A DNA stretch of 64,000 nucleotides from an uncultured Paraprevotella sp. (GCA_944321365.1 CALULA010000007.1:1-64000), one strand, 5' to 3'; counted from the first letter of the stretch, positions 41,608-51,372 are shown. Translations and numbers: made by a program. Notes: a model not told the origin generated them from the sequence alone.

Positions 41608-43320
41608 ATGGTAAAAACGGCAGAGAGCAGCAGCATGACACGTTTGAAGATTGTGCATACCAGCGACGTACATGGCCATTTTTTTATGTGGGATTGCGTG
41701 AACCGTAAGGCGGTCAGGGGAGGGTTGTCCAGGGTTTATGCTTATGTTCAGTCTTTGCGTAAGTCATATGGCAGCCGTTTGTTGCTGATGGACGGAGGGG
41801 ATATATTGCAAGGCAGCCCTTTGGTCTATTACAGTCATTTTATGCCTTCTCTCACAGAGGGTGAGGGACTGGCCGCCGGAGTGATGAATTATATGGGATA
41901 TGATGTGGCTACGGTGGGGAATCATGACATAGAGACAGGGCATGCGGTTTACGACCGTTGGGCCGCAGAGTGCAGGTTTCCGGTCGTGGCGGCCAATATC
42001 ATCGACCGTGATACGGGGAGATGTCATTTCCGGCCATATACGGTGGTGGAGCGTGGAGGAGTCCGGGTGGCTGTTTTGGGGCTTGTCACCCCCGCTGTGC
42101 CCAATTGGCTTCCGCCGGCGCTTTGGAGCGGGATGGAGTTTGAGGATATGGTGGATTGCGCGTCGCGCTGGGTGCCGGTCATTCTGGAGAAAGAGCGTCC
42201 CGACGTGCTTGTGGGGCTGTTCCACTCCGGAAAGGAGGGAGGCATCGTGACGTCCCGGTATGCCGAGAATGCAGCCTTGGATGTGGCTCGCCGTGTGGAC
42301 GGATTCGACGTGGTGTGTTACGGGCACGATCATCTGAAGAATTGCGAGACGGTGGAAGGTCCGTCGGGGAAAAAAGTGGTCTGTTGTTCTCCGTCGAGTA
42401 TGGCCGTTACGGTCTGTGAAGTGGATTTGGAGATAGAAACAGGGCCTGGCGGGAAACAGGTCAGGAGCATACGGGGGAAACTGACGGACTTGTCTCATTA
42501 TAAGGCTGTGGAAGCCGGTTATATGCAGAAGTACTTTGAACGCTATGTGCGCAACACCGATTATTATGTCAGTCAGAAAATAGGGCGTTTCACTCGTACG
42601 ATATGTAGTCAGGACGCCTACTTCGGTCCTTCGGCCTTTGTGGATCTGGTCCATCGGGCACAATTGGAAATAACTGGGGCTCAGGTGTCTTTTGCTGCTC
42701 CTGTGACGTTTTCCGCCGAAATCAAAGCCGGTGATGTGTGTGTGCGCGACGTGTTCAACCTTTACAAATATGACGATGTGCTTTACACCATGCGGTTGAC
42801 GGGTGCTGAAATCAAGGGCATCCTGGAGATGAGTTACGGGCTGTGGGTGGAGCAGATGAGGTCGCCGCAGGACCATGCCATGTTGTTGGATTATGTGCTG
42901 GATGAGGGCCGTCGGCTTGGTTTCAAGAATCTGGCTTATAATTTCGATTCGGCGGCCGGTATTTTTTATGCGGTAGACCTGACGCAGCCTTGCGGAAAGA
43001 AGGTGACGGTCTTGCGCATGGCCGACGGCAGTCTGTTCGACGAGTCTGCCCAGTATACGGTCGCGGTCAATTCCTATCGCGGGAGTGGCGGAGGAGATTT
43101 GTTCATCAAGGGGGCGGGCATTCCGCGCGGGCGTTTGTCCGAGAGACTGTTGTCTGCCACGGACAAGAATCTGCGTCAATGCTTGGTTGAGTATATAAGG
43201 AATAAGGGGACAATTGATCCTTGTCCCCTTAACTGCTGGCGTTTTGTTCCTGAGGAGTGGGCCGTTCCGGCTTGTCAGCGCGACCGCGTGATACTTTTCG
43301 GACAGCCGGAGGCGCAGTGA
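41608..43320 (+). CDS. 5'-nucleotidase/metallophosphoesterase family protein
   Basis: 570 aa. The N-terminal calcineurin-like phosphoesterase domain shows HTSDVHGHF, MDGGDILQGSP, VGNHDIETGH and CYGHDH; the C-terminal 5'-nucleotidase domain covers about 325-540 (DVFNLYKYDDVLYTMRLTGA, SYRGSGGGDLF). Unusually for this family there is no signal peptide, so it seems cytoplasmic, and the specificity (5'-nucleotides, 2',3'-cyclic nucleotides or another ester) is open. ATG 41635 is an alternative start. It converges with fbp, with only 13 bp between stops. Confidence 0.85.
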   Translation: MVKTAESSSMTRLKIVHTSDVHGHFFMWDCVNRKAVRGGLSRVYAYVQSLRKSYGSRLLLMDGGDILQGSPLVYYSHFMPSLTEGEGLAAGVMNYMGYDVATVGNHDIETGHAVYDRWAAECRFPVVAANIIDRDTGRCHFRPYTVVERGGVRVAVLGLVTPAVPNWLPPALWSGMEFEDMVDCASRWVPVILEKERPDVLVGLFHSGKEGGIVTSRYAENAALDVARRVDGFDVVCYGHDHLKNCETVEGPSGKKVVCCSPSSMAVTVCEVDLEIETGPGGKQVRSIRGKLTDLSHYKAVEAGYMQKYFERYVRNTDYYVSQKIGRFTRTICSQDAYFGPSAFVDLVHRAQLEITGAQVSFAAPVTFSAEIKAGDVCVRDVFNLYKYDDVLYTMRLTGAEIKGILEMSYGLWVEQMRSPQDHAMLLDYVLDEGRRLGFKNLAYNFDSAAGIFYAVDLTQPCGKKVTVLRMADGSLFDESAQYTVAVNSYRGSGGGDLFIKGAGIPRGRLSERLLSATDKNLRQCLVEYIRNKGTIDPCPLNCWRFVPEEWAVPACQRDRVILFGQPEAQ

Positions 43321-43333
43321 CAGTCCTTTACGC

Positions 43334-45337
43334 TCAGTCGTGGTATTTGTTTTTGGTGCTTTCTTTGATCAGGCCATGACGGTAGGCGTAGAGCAATTCC
43401 TTCAGTTCGTCTATCTGGCTTTGCAGTTCCGTGCCTTTGTCGGTGTCTCTCACCATCATCCGCTGGCTGCTCAGCTCTACAATCTGTGTGGTGCTCACAA
43501 TGTCCGTCCCGTTCCTGATGGCCTCCTCGGCAGATGTGAAAGGCTCGTGCTGCACGAGCTGGAAGCCGCGGCTGTGGAACACGAGCGTATATCCGGCTAT
43601 GCCTGTAGTGTTGTGATAAGCCTTGGCAAAGCCGCCGTCGATGACCATGAGCTTTCCGTTGGCTTTGATCGGGGTTTCTCCGTGGCCTACACGTACGGGG
43701 ACGTGTCCGTTGATGATGTGACGGTGAAGCCCTTTAACGTCGAACGCGTCCAGAATCATGTCGCAGATTTTTTCATTGTCCCTCAGCTTGTAGTAGAATC
43801 CTTTCTCTTCTGCGTGCGTTGTCTTGTCTTCCAGAAAATAACGTTCAAACGTGGTCATCTTTGACTTGTCGAACAGCGGGGAATCGACTCCGCACCACAG
43901 ATACCAGAAATAGTCTATGGCAAATTTGCGCTCATTCTCTTCCGTGTCGTTGTTGAAGGCGGATCGCATGACGATTCCTATACGGTCGAGCAGTTCCCGT
44001 CCTTTGACTTTCTCGCCATTGATGTTCACTTCTTTCAGACTGCCGTCGGCGTTTAACGGGACGGAGGCATGAAACAGCAGGTTGGAGTTGAAAATGCCAT
44101 ACATGCTGCCATGTGAGAAAAGGCATTGCACGTGTTTGTTGAGCTTGTCGCTCACGCTGAAAGAATGGTGCAATTTGTTCACAAGGTCTTGCTCTTCCGG
44201 TGTCAGCTCATAAGGCTTTTGGGGATTTACAGTGGGCAGATTGCAGTCACGCATGGCATATTCCTTACCGTCGTGTACGAACATCTTCCTGTCGAAATCG
44301 ATATATTCCAGCAACTTGCGGTCTTGCATCTTCCATTCGGGACGACTGTCTATCATGGCTGCTTCGAGTTTGAACTGAATAATGCTGATGGCTTTGTGCA
44401 TCTGCGCGATGAGCCGACGGGTTTTCATGCTGTGCCTCGTGTCGTCTTTTTCCAGCTGCGGCCCGAAGAAATGACACGGGTCGTCCGCATAGGTTTCCAT
44501 GGCGAACGTGGCCAGCGGCACCAGGTTGATGCCATAGCCGTCCTCCAATGTGGCCAGATTGCCATATCGCAGGGACAGGCGCAACACGTTGGCGATGCAG
44601 CAGTCGTTGCCGGCAGCGGCTCCCATCCAGAGCGCGTCATGGTTGCCCCATTGGATGTCGAAGTTATGGTAGCTGCATAGCGTGTCCATAATGATATGTG
44701 CTCCCGGTCCGCGGTCGAATATGTCGCCCAGGATGTGCAGCTGGTCGATGCTCAGACGTTGTATCAGATTGCAGATGGCGCAGATGAATTCGTCGGCCCG
44801 TCCGGTAGAGACAATCGTTTCGATGATACGGTTGAAATAGGCCTGTTTGTTGTAGTCTTGTGGAGATTCGTGCAGCAATTCTTCTATAATGTAGGCAAAC
44901 TCTCTGGGAAGTGCCTTCCGCACCTTGGAACGGGTGTATTTGGAAGAGACAGACTGACAGACGCTGACCAACTGATGCAGCGTGATGCTGTAGAAGTCGT
45001 TCAGGTTGTTTTCTGAGGTCTTGATGTATTGCAGTTTCTGTTCCGGATAATAGATGAGCGAGCACAATTGCCGGATTTCGCTCTCTCGCATGGTGGTGCC
45101 GAAGATTTCCGTCACCTTGCGCTTGATGTTGCCCGAAGCGTTCTTCAAGATGTGTTGGAATGCCTCATATTCTCCGTGAATGTCTGCCAGAAAGTGTTCC
45201 GTGCCTTTGGGCAGGTTCAGGATGGCTTCCAGGTTGATGATTTCGGTGCAGGCGGCACCAATGTTCGGGACGGTCTGCGAGAGCAGTTCCAATAGTCTTT
45301 TGTCGTTCTGAATTTTCTCGTAACTGTAAGTTTGCAT
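43334..45337 (-). CDS. fbp: Class III fructose-1,6-bisphosphatase
   Basis: 667 aa from the ATG at 45337 (a TTG 33 bp earlier is possible but lies within the leader). The metallophosphatase motifs are FLADIHGEYEAF, LHILGDIFDRGPGAH, IQWGNHDALW, and a late HIINGHVPVRVGHGE. This long FBPase III type is found in Firmicutes and Bacteroidota. It dephosphorylates fructose 1,6-bisphosphate in gluconeogenesis. A TATTTTTG box lies upstream on the minus strand (45368-45375). Confidence 0.96.
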   Translation of the reverse strand: MQTYSYEKIQNDKRLLELLSQTVPNIGAACTEIINLEAILNLPKGTEHFLADIHGEYEAFQHILKNASGNIKRKVTEIFGTTMRESEIRQLCSLIYYPEQKLQYIKTSENNLNDFYSITLHQLVSVCQSVSSKYTRSKVRKALPREFAYIIEELLHESPQDYNKQAYFNRIIETIVSTGRADEFICAICNLIQRLSIDQLHILGDIFDRGPGAHIIMDTLCSYHNFDIQWGNHDALWMGAAAGNDCCIANVLRLSLRYGNLATLEDGYGINLVPLATFAMETYADDPCHFFGPQLEKDDTRHSMKTRRLIAQMHKAISIIQFKLEAAMIDSRPEWKMQDRKLLEYIDFDRKMFVHDGKEYAMRDCNLPTVNPQKPYELTPEEQDLVNKLHHSFSVSDKLNKHVQCLFSHGSMYGIFNSNLLFHASVPLNADGSLKEVNINGEKVKGRELLDRIGIVMRSAFNNDTEENERKFAIDYFWYLWCGVDSPLFDKSKMTTFERYFLEDKTTHAEEKGFYYKLRDNEKICDMILDAFDVKGLHRHIINGHVPVRVGHGETPIKANGKLMVIDGGFAKAYHNTTGIAGYTLVFHSRGFQLVQHEPFTSAEEAIRNGTDIVSTTQIVELSSQRMMVRDTDKGTELQSQIDELKELLYAYRHGLIKESTKNKYHD

Positions 45338-45367
45338 TAGAGCTGGATTAGGATTGATTCTTTGTAG

Positions 45368-45375
45368 CAAAAATA
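45368..45375 (-). promoter_or_regulatory. -7 box of fbp
   Basis: TATTTTTG on the minus strand, 31 bp before the preferred ATG of fbp. It would make the TTG alternative start at 45370 impossible, since that codon lies inside the box. Confidence 0.5.
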
Positions 45376-45598
45376 CGAAAATCCCATGAGATATGCGGCA
45401 GAATAGCTGTATAAATCTATGTGTGTGGAATAGATTTTTCTTGTATGTTACGGAAATAGGAAGAACTTTTGCTGCCGGTTGTTCTTCACTGTGCCCGGTG
45501 TTTGTGATTGTTGGAGAAGATGTGTTAATTTCTTTAAGAAAGCATCAATATACCAAAATCTATACCGCAAAATCTCCTGTCGGTTAAGGGAAAATATG

Positions 45599-45606
45599 TA
45601 ATTTTG
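45599..45606 (+). promoter_or_regulatory. -7 box of the outer-membrane barrel gene
   Basis: TAATTTTG matches TAnnTTTG 20 bp before the start codon at 45627. Confidence 0.45.
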
Positions 45607-45626
45607 CTCTCCATATTGAGAAATAA

Positions 45627-46832
45627 ATGCTGAATAGATTCTTTTGTACTCTGTTTTTGTGCGTGCTGTCCTGCCTGTTCCTGAAGGCTGCCAGAGAAGG
45701 TGAAGCGGCATCCGGAGTCAAAGGCAGTCAGGGAAGCCAAGCGAAGCCTGTGCCTTTACAGGGTGCGGATTCTATTCACCGGACTTATAATCCGTTCAAA
45801 TGGTTGGGAAACTACCTGCGGAACACCAATAAGCACAGTGACCGCCCTTTTGATTTCAGTATGTTGCTCGGACCGAGCTACTCTGCCGCCACGTCAGTCG
45901 GACTGGGAGTTACGGCGTCCGGTCTTTATTCTTGGGACCGTGCCGATTCGCTTTTGCCAAAATCCAATGTCTCGGTCTATGCCAATGCGGCTTTGTCCGG
46001 TATGTTGGCAGTTGGAGTCCGGGGCAACAATTTTTTGCCTCGTCAGAAGTACCGTTTTGATTATCAGCTCTATTTTTATACTTTTCCCGGCGATTTCTGG
46101 GGCGTCGGTTACAAAAACGGCAGCAATGATGCCAATAAGAGCGACTATGAGCGCGTGAAGCTTCAGTTCAAGCCCGTTTTTTTGTTCCGGTTGAACGATG
46201 CCATTTATGTCGGTCCTGTGGCAGACGTGGAATGGGTGAACAGTTTCGGCTTTGCCAATGACCGTTTGCTGAACGGGCAGGACAAGTCGGTCGTCAACTA
46301 TGGTGCGGGTTTCAATTTCACTTATGATACACGTGACTTCGTGCTGAACGCCTTTCGCGGAAATTATTTCTGTTGGGAACAGATGTTTTATCCCTCAGGG
46401 TTAGGGAATGATTACGCTTTCAGCTATACGGAACTGACGTATCGTGCTTATCGTCAGATGTGGAAAGGAGGCGTTGTGGCCATGGAGCTGCATAGCCTTT
46501 TTAATTATGGCGATGTGCCTTGGACCATGTTGGCACAGGTCGGAGTGCAGGGACGCATGCGCGGTTATTATGAAGGCCGTTACCGCGACCGCAACATTGT
46601 GGAAGGCCAAGTGGAGCTTCGCCAGCACATCAAAGGGCGTAATGGTGTTGTCTTTTGGGTGGGACTGGCCAATGTGTTTCACGATTTCAATCATATTTAT
46701 TACGATGAGATATTGCCGAATTATGGTATAGGATATCGTTGGGAGTTCAAGAAACGGGTGAATGTCCGTCTCGATCTCGGCTTCACTAAAGACAATCCCA
46801 ACTTTGCCTTTAATATAAATGAAGCATTTTAA
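45627..46832 (+). CDS. Omp85/D15-like outer-membrane beta-barrel protein
   Basis: 401 aa with a signal peptide (about 1-21). Alternating aromatic beta-strands fill the protein from about 70 to its end. A segment near 245 (FNFTYDTRDFVLNAFRGNYF) and GYYEGRYRDRNIVEGQVELR near 330 resemble the conserved YDTRD and (V)RG(Y/F) motifs of the Omp85/bacterial surface antigen barrel. No POTRA repeats precede it; about 50 residues of low-complexity linker do. It is probably an outer-membrane protein or patatin-type barrel relative of unknown function. The PCMD gene follows 23 bp downstream. Confidence 0.78.
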   Translation: MLNRFFCTLFLCVLSCLFLKAAREGEAASGVKGSQGSQAKPVPLQGADSIHRTYNPFKWLGNYLRNTNKHSDRPFDFSMLLGPSYSAATSVGLGVTASGLYSWDRADSLLPKSNVSVYANAALSGMLAVGVRGNNFLPRQKYRFDYQLYFYTFPGDFWGVGYKNGSNDANKSDYERVKLQFKPVFLFRLNDAIYVGPVADVEWVNSFGFANDRLLNGQDKSVVNYGAGFNFTYDTRDFVLNAFRGNYFCWEQMFYPSGLGNDYAFSYTELTYRAYRQMWKGGVVAMELHSLFNYGDVPWTMLAQVGVQGRMRGYYEGRYRDRNIVEGQVELRQHIKGRNGVVFWVGLANVFHDFNHIYYDEILPNYGIGYRWEFKKRVNVRLDLGFTKDNPNFAFNINEAF

Positions 46833-46855
46833 CAGAACTAAAAGATAAAGATCAG

Positions 46856-47812
46856 ATGAAACTCAGAAAAGTGTATGCTTTCGGGGTCTTGGCCATGACC
46901 CCTTTCTTGTCGGGAATGGCGCAATCGGAGTTAATCAAGTATGGTGATTTTGACCATTGGATTATCCGTAATATAAAGGAAAGCGGCATCATCGGCGGAA
47001 ACACCAAACAGCTGTATGAAATAGGGCCGGACGAAGTGTGGACCGAGAACAAGCCCTATACGAACCAAGGCGGGTCTCCTTGGGCCACGTCGAACGTCAT
47101 GGCAAAAGTCTGCGGCATCACGAAGACCAATACCTCTGTCTACCGTGAGAAGCGGGGCGACGGCTACTGCGCCCGTCTGGTGACGCACGTGGAGAAGGTG
47201 AAGGTGCTGGGCATAGTGAACATAGAAGTGCTGGCGGCCGGATCTGTTTTTCTGGGCAGTGTGCCGGAACCTATTACAAACACTTCCAATCCCATGAGCA
47301 AACTGGCCGTCGGAATTCCTTTCACCAAACGCCCGAAAGCCGTCAGCTTTGACTACAAAGTGCGGCTGACCGATGATGCCGACCGCATCCGTCAGACCGG
47401 ATTCAGCAGGGTGTCGAAAGTGAAGGGACGGGACATGCCAGATGTGATTTGTCTTTTGCAGAAACGTTGGGAGGACAAAAAAGGAAATGTTTATGCCCAA
47501 CGCATCGGTACGATGATTCATCGTTTCAGCCGGGAGACGGACTGGGTGAATGGGGCTAAGTTCCCTATTAAATATGGAGATATCACCAAACAGGAAGGCT
47601 TTCAGAGCTATATGGGGCTGATTTCCGGTGACCGCACGCAATACACGAGAAACAGCAAAGGCAAGATGGTGCCGATTCAGGAAGTGGGCTGGGCTGCTGC
47701 CAATGAAGTGCCTACGCACATCGTGCTACAGTTTGACTCCAGTTACGGAGGTGCTTATGTAGGCTCTGAAGGCACTACATTATGGATAGATAATGTGAAT
47801 CTGGTGTATTGA
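46856..47812 (+). CDS. PCMD-domain exported protein
   Basis: 318 aa with a signal peptide (about 1-23, ending GMAQ). The rest resembles the PCMD (putative carbohydrate metabolism) beta-sandwich domain: YGDFDHW, PMSKLAVGIPFTKRPKAVSF, DYKV, and LWIDNVNLVY at the C terminus. Such proteins are periplasmic or surface-exposed in Bacteroides and are thought to bind glycans; direct evidence is thin. It sits between an outer-membrane barrel gene and nspC and may form an operon with both (gaps of 23 and 16 bp). Confidence 0.78.
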   Translation: MKLRKVYAFGVLAMTPFLSGMAQSELIKYGDFDHWIIRNIKESGIIGGNTKQLYEIGPDEVWTENKPYTNQGGSPWATSNVMAKVCGITKTNTSVYREKRGDGYCARLVTHVEKVKVLGIVNIEVLAAGSVFLGSVPEPITNTSNPMSKLAVGIPFTKRPKAVSFDYKVRLTDDADRIRQTGFSRVSKVKGRDMPDVICLLQKRWEDKKGNVYAQRIGTMIHRFSRETDWVNGAKFPIKYGDITKQEGFQSYMGLISGDRTQYTRNSKGKMVPIQEVGWAAANEVPTHIVLQFDSSYGGAYVGSEGTTLWIDNVNLVY

Positions 47813-47828
47813 TGACAGACGGACGGAC

Positions 47829-49016
47829 ATGAAGACAGATCGTTTGACGTATGCCGGTGTGCCCACTCCATGTTATATCATGGAAGAATCCCTGCTGAGG
47901 AAGAATCTGGAACTGATACGCAGCGTGGCCGAACGGGCAGGGGTGGAAATTATTCTGGCCTTTAAGGCCTTTGCCTTGTGGAAATCATTCCCCGTTTTTC
48001 GGGAATACATTGCCCACACCACGGCCAGTTCGGTCAATGAGGCCCGTCTGGCAGCCTTGGAGTTCGGCAGCAGGGCGCATACTTATTCTCCTGCTTATAC
48101 CGCATCAGACTTTGACACTATCATGGCATGCAGCAGCCATATCACGTTCAATTCCCTGACCCAGTATGAGCAATTTCACGACAAGGTCAGGCAGTATAAT
48201 TCCCTTCATCCTGCAGAGCGCATTTCCTGCGGCCTTCGGGTGAATCCCGAATATTCGGAAATAGAAGTGGAATTGTATGATCCTTGTGCGCCCGGTTCGC
48301 GTTTCGGGGTCATGGCCTCGCAGTTGCCGCATGACCTGCCGTCGGACATTGAAGGGTTTCATTGCCATTGCCATTGCGAGAGTTCTTCGTATGCCTTGGA
48401 GAGGACGTTGCGGCACGTAGAAGAGAAGTTCGGTGGCTGGTTGCCTTCTTTGAAATGGTTGAATCTGGGCGGCGGTCATCTGATGACCCGCAAGGATTAT
48501 GACGTAGACCATCTCGTGGCTTTGCTGAAGGATTTTCAGCATCGTCATCCCAATTTGTCGCTCATTCTGGAACCGGGGTCCGCTTTTGCCTGGCAGACGG
48601 GAGTACTGCTGGCTTCCGTCGTTGATGTCGTGGAGAATAAAGGAATCCGTACGGCTATTCTTGATGTGAGTTTCACGTGCCACATGCCCGATTGTCTGGA
48701 GATGCCATATCAGCCTGCGGTGCGCGGTGCTGAGACTTTGCCGCCGGATGCAGTGAAGGATCTGTCCGGAAAGAATGTCTATCGTTTGGGTGGAAACAGC
48801 TGTCTGAGCGGTGATTTCATGGGGGCGTGGCGGTTTGACCATGCGCTTCAGCCCGGAGATAAGATTATCTTTGAGGATATGATACATTATACGACTGTAA
48901 AAACGAATATGTTCAATGGGATCAGCCATCCGGATATTTGCCTGTTGCATACGGATGGTGAGCTTGAATATTACCGGCGGTTCACGTACGAAGATTACCG
49001 TGACCGGATGTGCTGA
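47829..49016 (+). CDS. nspC: Carboxynorspermidine decarboxylase
   Basis: 395-aa PLP enzyme of the alanine racemase/DapDC fold. The cofactor lysine is K46 (LAFKAFALW); GGGHLMT holds phosphate and EPGSAFAWQTG lies in the active site; the C-terminal CLSGDFMGAW has the catalytic Cys. It decarboxylates carboxynorspermidine or carboxyspermidine in the alternative (dehydrogenase) route to spermidine, used by Bacteroides. The partner dehydrogenase gene is not adjacent. Confidence 0.93.
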   Translation: MKTDRLTYAGVPTPCYIMEESLLRKNLELIRSVAERAGVEIILAFKAFALWKSFPVFREYIAHTTASSVNEARLAALEFGSRAHTYSPAYTASDFDTIMACSSHITFNSLTQYEQFHDKVRQYNSLHPAERISCGLRVNPEYSEIEVELYDPCAPGSRFGVMASQLPHDLPSDIEGFHCHCHCESSSYALERTLRHVEEKFGGWLPSLKWLNLGGGHLMTRKDYDVDHLVALLKDFQHRHPNLSLILEPGSAFAWQTGVLLASVVDVVENKGIRTAILDVSFTCHMPDCLEMPYQPAVRGAETLPPDAVKDLSGKNVYRLGGNSCLSGDFMGAWRFDHALQPGDKIIFEDMIHYTTVKTNMFNGISHPDICLLHTDGELEYYRRFTYEDYRDRMC

Positions 49017-49057
49017 ATAAAAAAAGTGAGAAAAAAACGATTTTTTTTCAGGAAATG

Positions 49058-49088
49058 TTTGCAGGTTTAAAAAATAGTCGTACCTTTG
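49058..49088 (+). promoter_or_regulatory. Promoter of the tRNA cluster
   Basis: TTTG at 49058-49061 and TACCTTTG at 49081-49088, spaced by 19 bp: a full match to the consensus, about 55 bp before the first tRNA. Confidence 0.75.
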
Positions 49089-49143
49089 CAACCGCATTCA
49101 GGGGAATGCTAAGGCAAACAACTTGATGAAACAAGCATTTGAT

Positions 49144-49216
<73 letters not shown>

Positions 49217-49244
49217 CAAATGACCGCTGATGAACTTCAAACAA

Positions 49245-49325
49245 GCCCAGGTGGCGGAATGGTAGACGCGCTCGTTTCAGGTGCGAGTGTTGAGAGACGT
49301 GCAGGTTCGAGTCCTGTTCTGGGCA
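49245..49325 (+). tRNA. tRNA-Leu (CAG)
   Basis: About 81 nt with a long variable arm (class II). Acceptor GCCCAGG pairs with TCTGGGC (one G-U); anticodon loop TTCAGGT gives CAG. D-arm and T-arm (GGTTCGAGTCC) are standard. Confidence 0.95.
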
Positions 49326-49351
49326 CAGTTGAAGGAGAATGTTCAACGAAC

Positions 49352-49435
49352 GGAGAGATGGCGGAATTGGTAGACGCGCTACTTTGAGGGGGTAGTGACA
49401 ATTATGTCGTGGGAGTTCGAGTCTCCTTCTCTTCA
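49352..49435 (+). tRNA. tRNA-Leu (GAG)
   Basis: 84 nt, class II. Acceptor GGAGAGA pairs with TCTCTTC (one G-U); anticodon loop TTGAGGG gives GAG; the long variable arm is TGACAATTATGTCG. T-arm GAGTTCGAGTC is standard. Confidence 0.95.
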
Positions 49436-49580
49436 CGGACTAAAGGCAATCAGGCGGGTGGGAGAGAATGACGGAGTCGGTTTTACGAGGCGGACACTTT
49501 CTGTTAAGGAAAGGATGGTGCTCATGACTCCCTTTCTTCTGTTCTGAAGCTTTTGATTTGCAGATGTTCTTTTGATGAAT

Positions 49581-49623
49581 AAACAACGGCCCGCTCTTCA
49601 TTCCGGAGAGCGGGCCGTTGTTT
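49581..49623. terminator. Strong hairpin after the BASS transporter gene
   Basis: A perfect 17-bp stem (AAACAACGGCCCGCTCT and its complement) with a 9-nt loop, with A-run and T-run on either side, so it can end transcription from both directions: the minus-strand transporter gene and anything reading through from the tRNAs. Confidence 0.9.
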
Positions 49624-49658
49624 TGTTTACGGTAGAAAAGAGCAAGAGAGGAGAGCAG

Positions 49659-50612
49659 TCAGCTGTTCTCCTCTTTGCGTTTACGGTAGAGCTGGTAAGA
49701 ATTATATATATTGTGCCATACACTGTAGAAGCCGCCTGCGATGGAGGTTACGGGAGTCATGAATGTGTAGCCCATCCAAATGGCGAATACCGTGTTCTTT
49801 TGTCCTAAGGCCTGTGCCGGACTGATGCTGTCGTTATAGTGCTTTCCGATATGTCTTCCGGCCCAGAACTGTACGGCACAGCAGAGAAGCGATACAGCGG
49901 CTATGCCGAGCTGGTAGGTGAAAGTGACGTCGCTGTGCGCGATGCTTTTCACCGTGACCCCGATGGCTATGGACAGCGCTACGGCCCATAGATAGAAAGC
50001 CAGATCCTTGCAGGCGATGATTCTTTTATGCAAGTCCGGCAGGAAGTAGCGTACGGGCAGTGCAACCAGAAACGGACCGAAGAGCAACGGGAATACCTTG
50101 CCAAGAATCAGTGCGACGGATATGCCGAATGTAAGGTCGGCATGGGGGTGGATAAAAGGGATGAAGACGGGAACGAGCAAGGCCGTCAGCAGGTTGATCA
50201 GGATGGTGTAGGTCGTCAGGTCGGCGGCATTGCCTCCCAGTTTTCCCGTTACTACGGCAGCGGCCGTGGCGGTGGGGCATATCATGCAGAGTATGGCTCC
50301 CTCCACAATGACCTGGCCGGGCAGATGGGGAAAGATGAGCAGCAGCACCGACAACAGCATGAAACAGACGGCCTGAATGAGCAGCAGCCACAGATGCCAC
50401 CGTCTGGGGCGCAGGTCTTTAGGGTCCACCTTACAGAAGGTGATGAAGAGCATGGCAAAAATCAGCGATGGCTGCAGTATGTCGATCAGCCTTTCCACAT
50501 AAGGCTTGGTCGGGGCTAATGCAGGAATGCCCGTATAGACGAAATACGACAGTGCTCCAAAGCACATGGCGATGGGGAGTGTCCAGTTTTTAATAAAACG
50601 TATGACTGACAT
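49659..50612 (-). CDS. BASS-family (bile acid:sodium symporter-like) transporter
   Basis: 317-aa membrane protein with nine or ten hydrophobic segments. The middle has CMICPTATAAAVVTGKLGGN, with the Pro-containing unwound helix typical of the BASS fold, and the second crossover helix region contains GQKNTVFAIWMGYTFM. Members move organic anions with sodium; bile acids, pantoate and keto-acids are known substrates of relatives. The substrate here is not predictable. Standalone gene. Confidence 0.85.
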   Translation of the reverse strand: MSVIRFIKNWTLPIAMCFGALSYFVYTGIPALAPTKPYVERLIDILQPSLIFAMLFITFCKVDPKDLRPRRWHLWLLLIQAVCFMLLSVLLLIFPHLPGQVIVEGAILCMICPTATAAAVVTGKLGGNAADLTTYTILINLLTALLVPVFIPFIHPHADLTFGISVALILGKVFPLLFGPFLVALPVRYFLPDLHKRIIACKDLAFYLWAVALSIAIGVTVKSIAHSDVTFTYQLGIAAVSLLCCAVQFWAGRHIGKHYNDSISPAQALGQKNTVFAIWMGYTFMTPVTSIAGGFYSVWHNIYNSYQLYRKRKEENS

Positions 50613-50705
50613 GATCTTTTATTTTAATTGCATGCAAAGTTATACATTCGTCATCGTTTTTGGCGGATTCAAGGCCGAAAATTTGTACCGCTCCGGGATT
50701 TTCCG

Positions 50706-50713
50706 TATTTTTG
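50706..50713 (+). promoter_or_regulatory. -7 box upstream of the 183-aa protein gene
   Basis: TATTTTTG fits TAnnTTTG about 75 bp before the start codon at 50788. Confidence 0.4.
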
Positions 50714-50787
50714 CAAGCATAACGCAGCGGTTATATTCAGGATATAACCGGAGGCGGTGAGCTTATGTTTTATTTATTTTAGTAGTG

Positions 50788-51339
50788 ATGAATTTATATA
50801 TTCGTTATTTTGACGAGGAATGTGTGGTGAGTTCGGCTGAAGAAGCTTTTGATTTCCTGTCTTCTTTGCCCGGCATCACATTGGATGAGGCTTTGATGAA
50901 AGATTTGCGGCAGTATATGGATAGCCCCATGCCTTATCCGAAACGTTACAAAGTGCGGCCTCGTGTGTATTTTATTGTGATTAAGACTACGGCTTCTACC
51001 TTGGCGGAGTTTAAGGTGAATGGCGGAAGAACACAGTCTTTGGCTGAAAGTTCGGAAAAAGCTCCGGCTGTCACTCCTTTCTCCAAAGACCGTCCGGGAT
51101 GGTATGAGGGGGAGATTATGTTCAAGCGCGTGGTGCCTATACCCGGAACTGCCAAGTTCCAATATAAGGATACGCGTTTCAAGGCCCGCTGCAAGGCTCA
51201 CAGTGTGCAGGAATGCTACGACCGTATTATAGACCATTTGCGTTCGCGGCAGGATGTGGATACGCGAAGCCAGTTCCCCTCCATTAAAGGAAAGAATTTT
51301 TCCTGTTCCTATTTAGGAATGAATCCGGAGGAAGAATGA
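50788..51339 (+). CDS. Unrecognised 183-aa soluble protein
   Basis: The function is not recognised. From the ATG at 50788 (a GTG three bases earlier is possible) it has no signal or membrane segment. It is basic in the middle (PKRYKVRPRVYFIVIKTTA) and ends NFSCSYLGMNPEEE. Its own promoter and a terminator at 51373 mark it as a single-gene unit. The conserved look of its ends suggests a Bacteroidota-specific family. Confidence 0.65.
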   Translation: MNLYIRYFDEECVVSSAEEAFDFLSSLPGITLDEALMKDLRQYMDSPMPYPKRYKVRPRVYFIVIKTTASTLAEFKVNGGRTQSLAESSEKAPAVTPFSKDRPGWYEGEIMFKRVVPIPGTAKFQYKDTRFKARCKAHSVQECYDRIIDHLRSRQDVDTRSQFPSIKGKNFSCSYLGMNPEEE

Positions 51340-51372
51340 AAATAGCGGGCCGATAAGGCTATGACGCATAAT

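Noticed and set aside
41764..43179. 471-codon open frame on the minus strand
   Set aside because: Antisense shadow of the 5'-nucleotidase-like gene, with no coherent motifs.
49436..49580. Attachment site or fourth tRNA after the tRNA cluster
   Set aside because: No cloverleaf could be drawn, no repeat of the tRNA 3' end is seen and no integrase is nearby.
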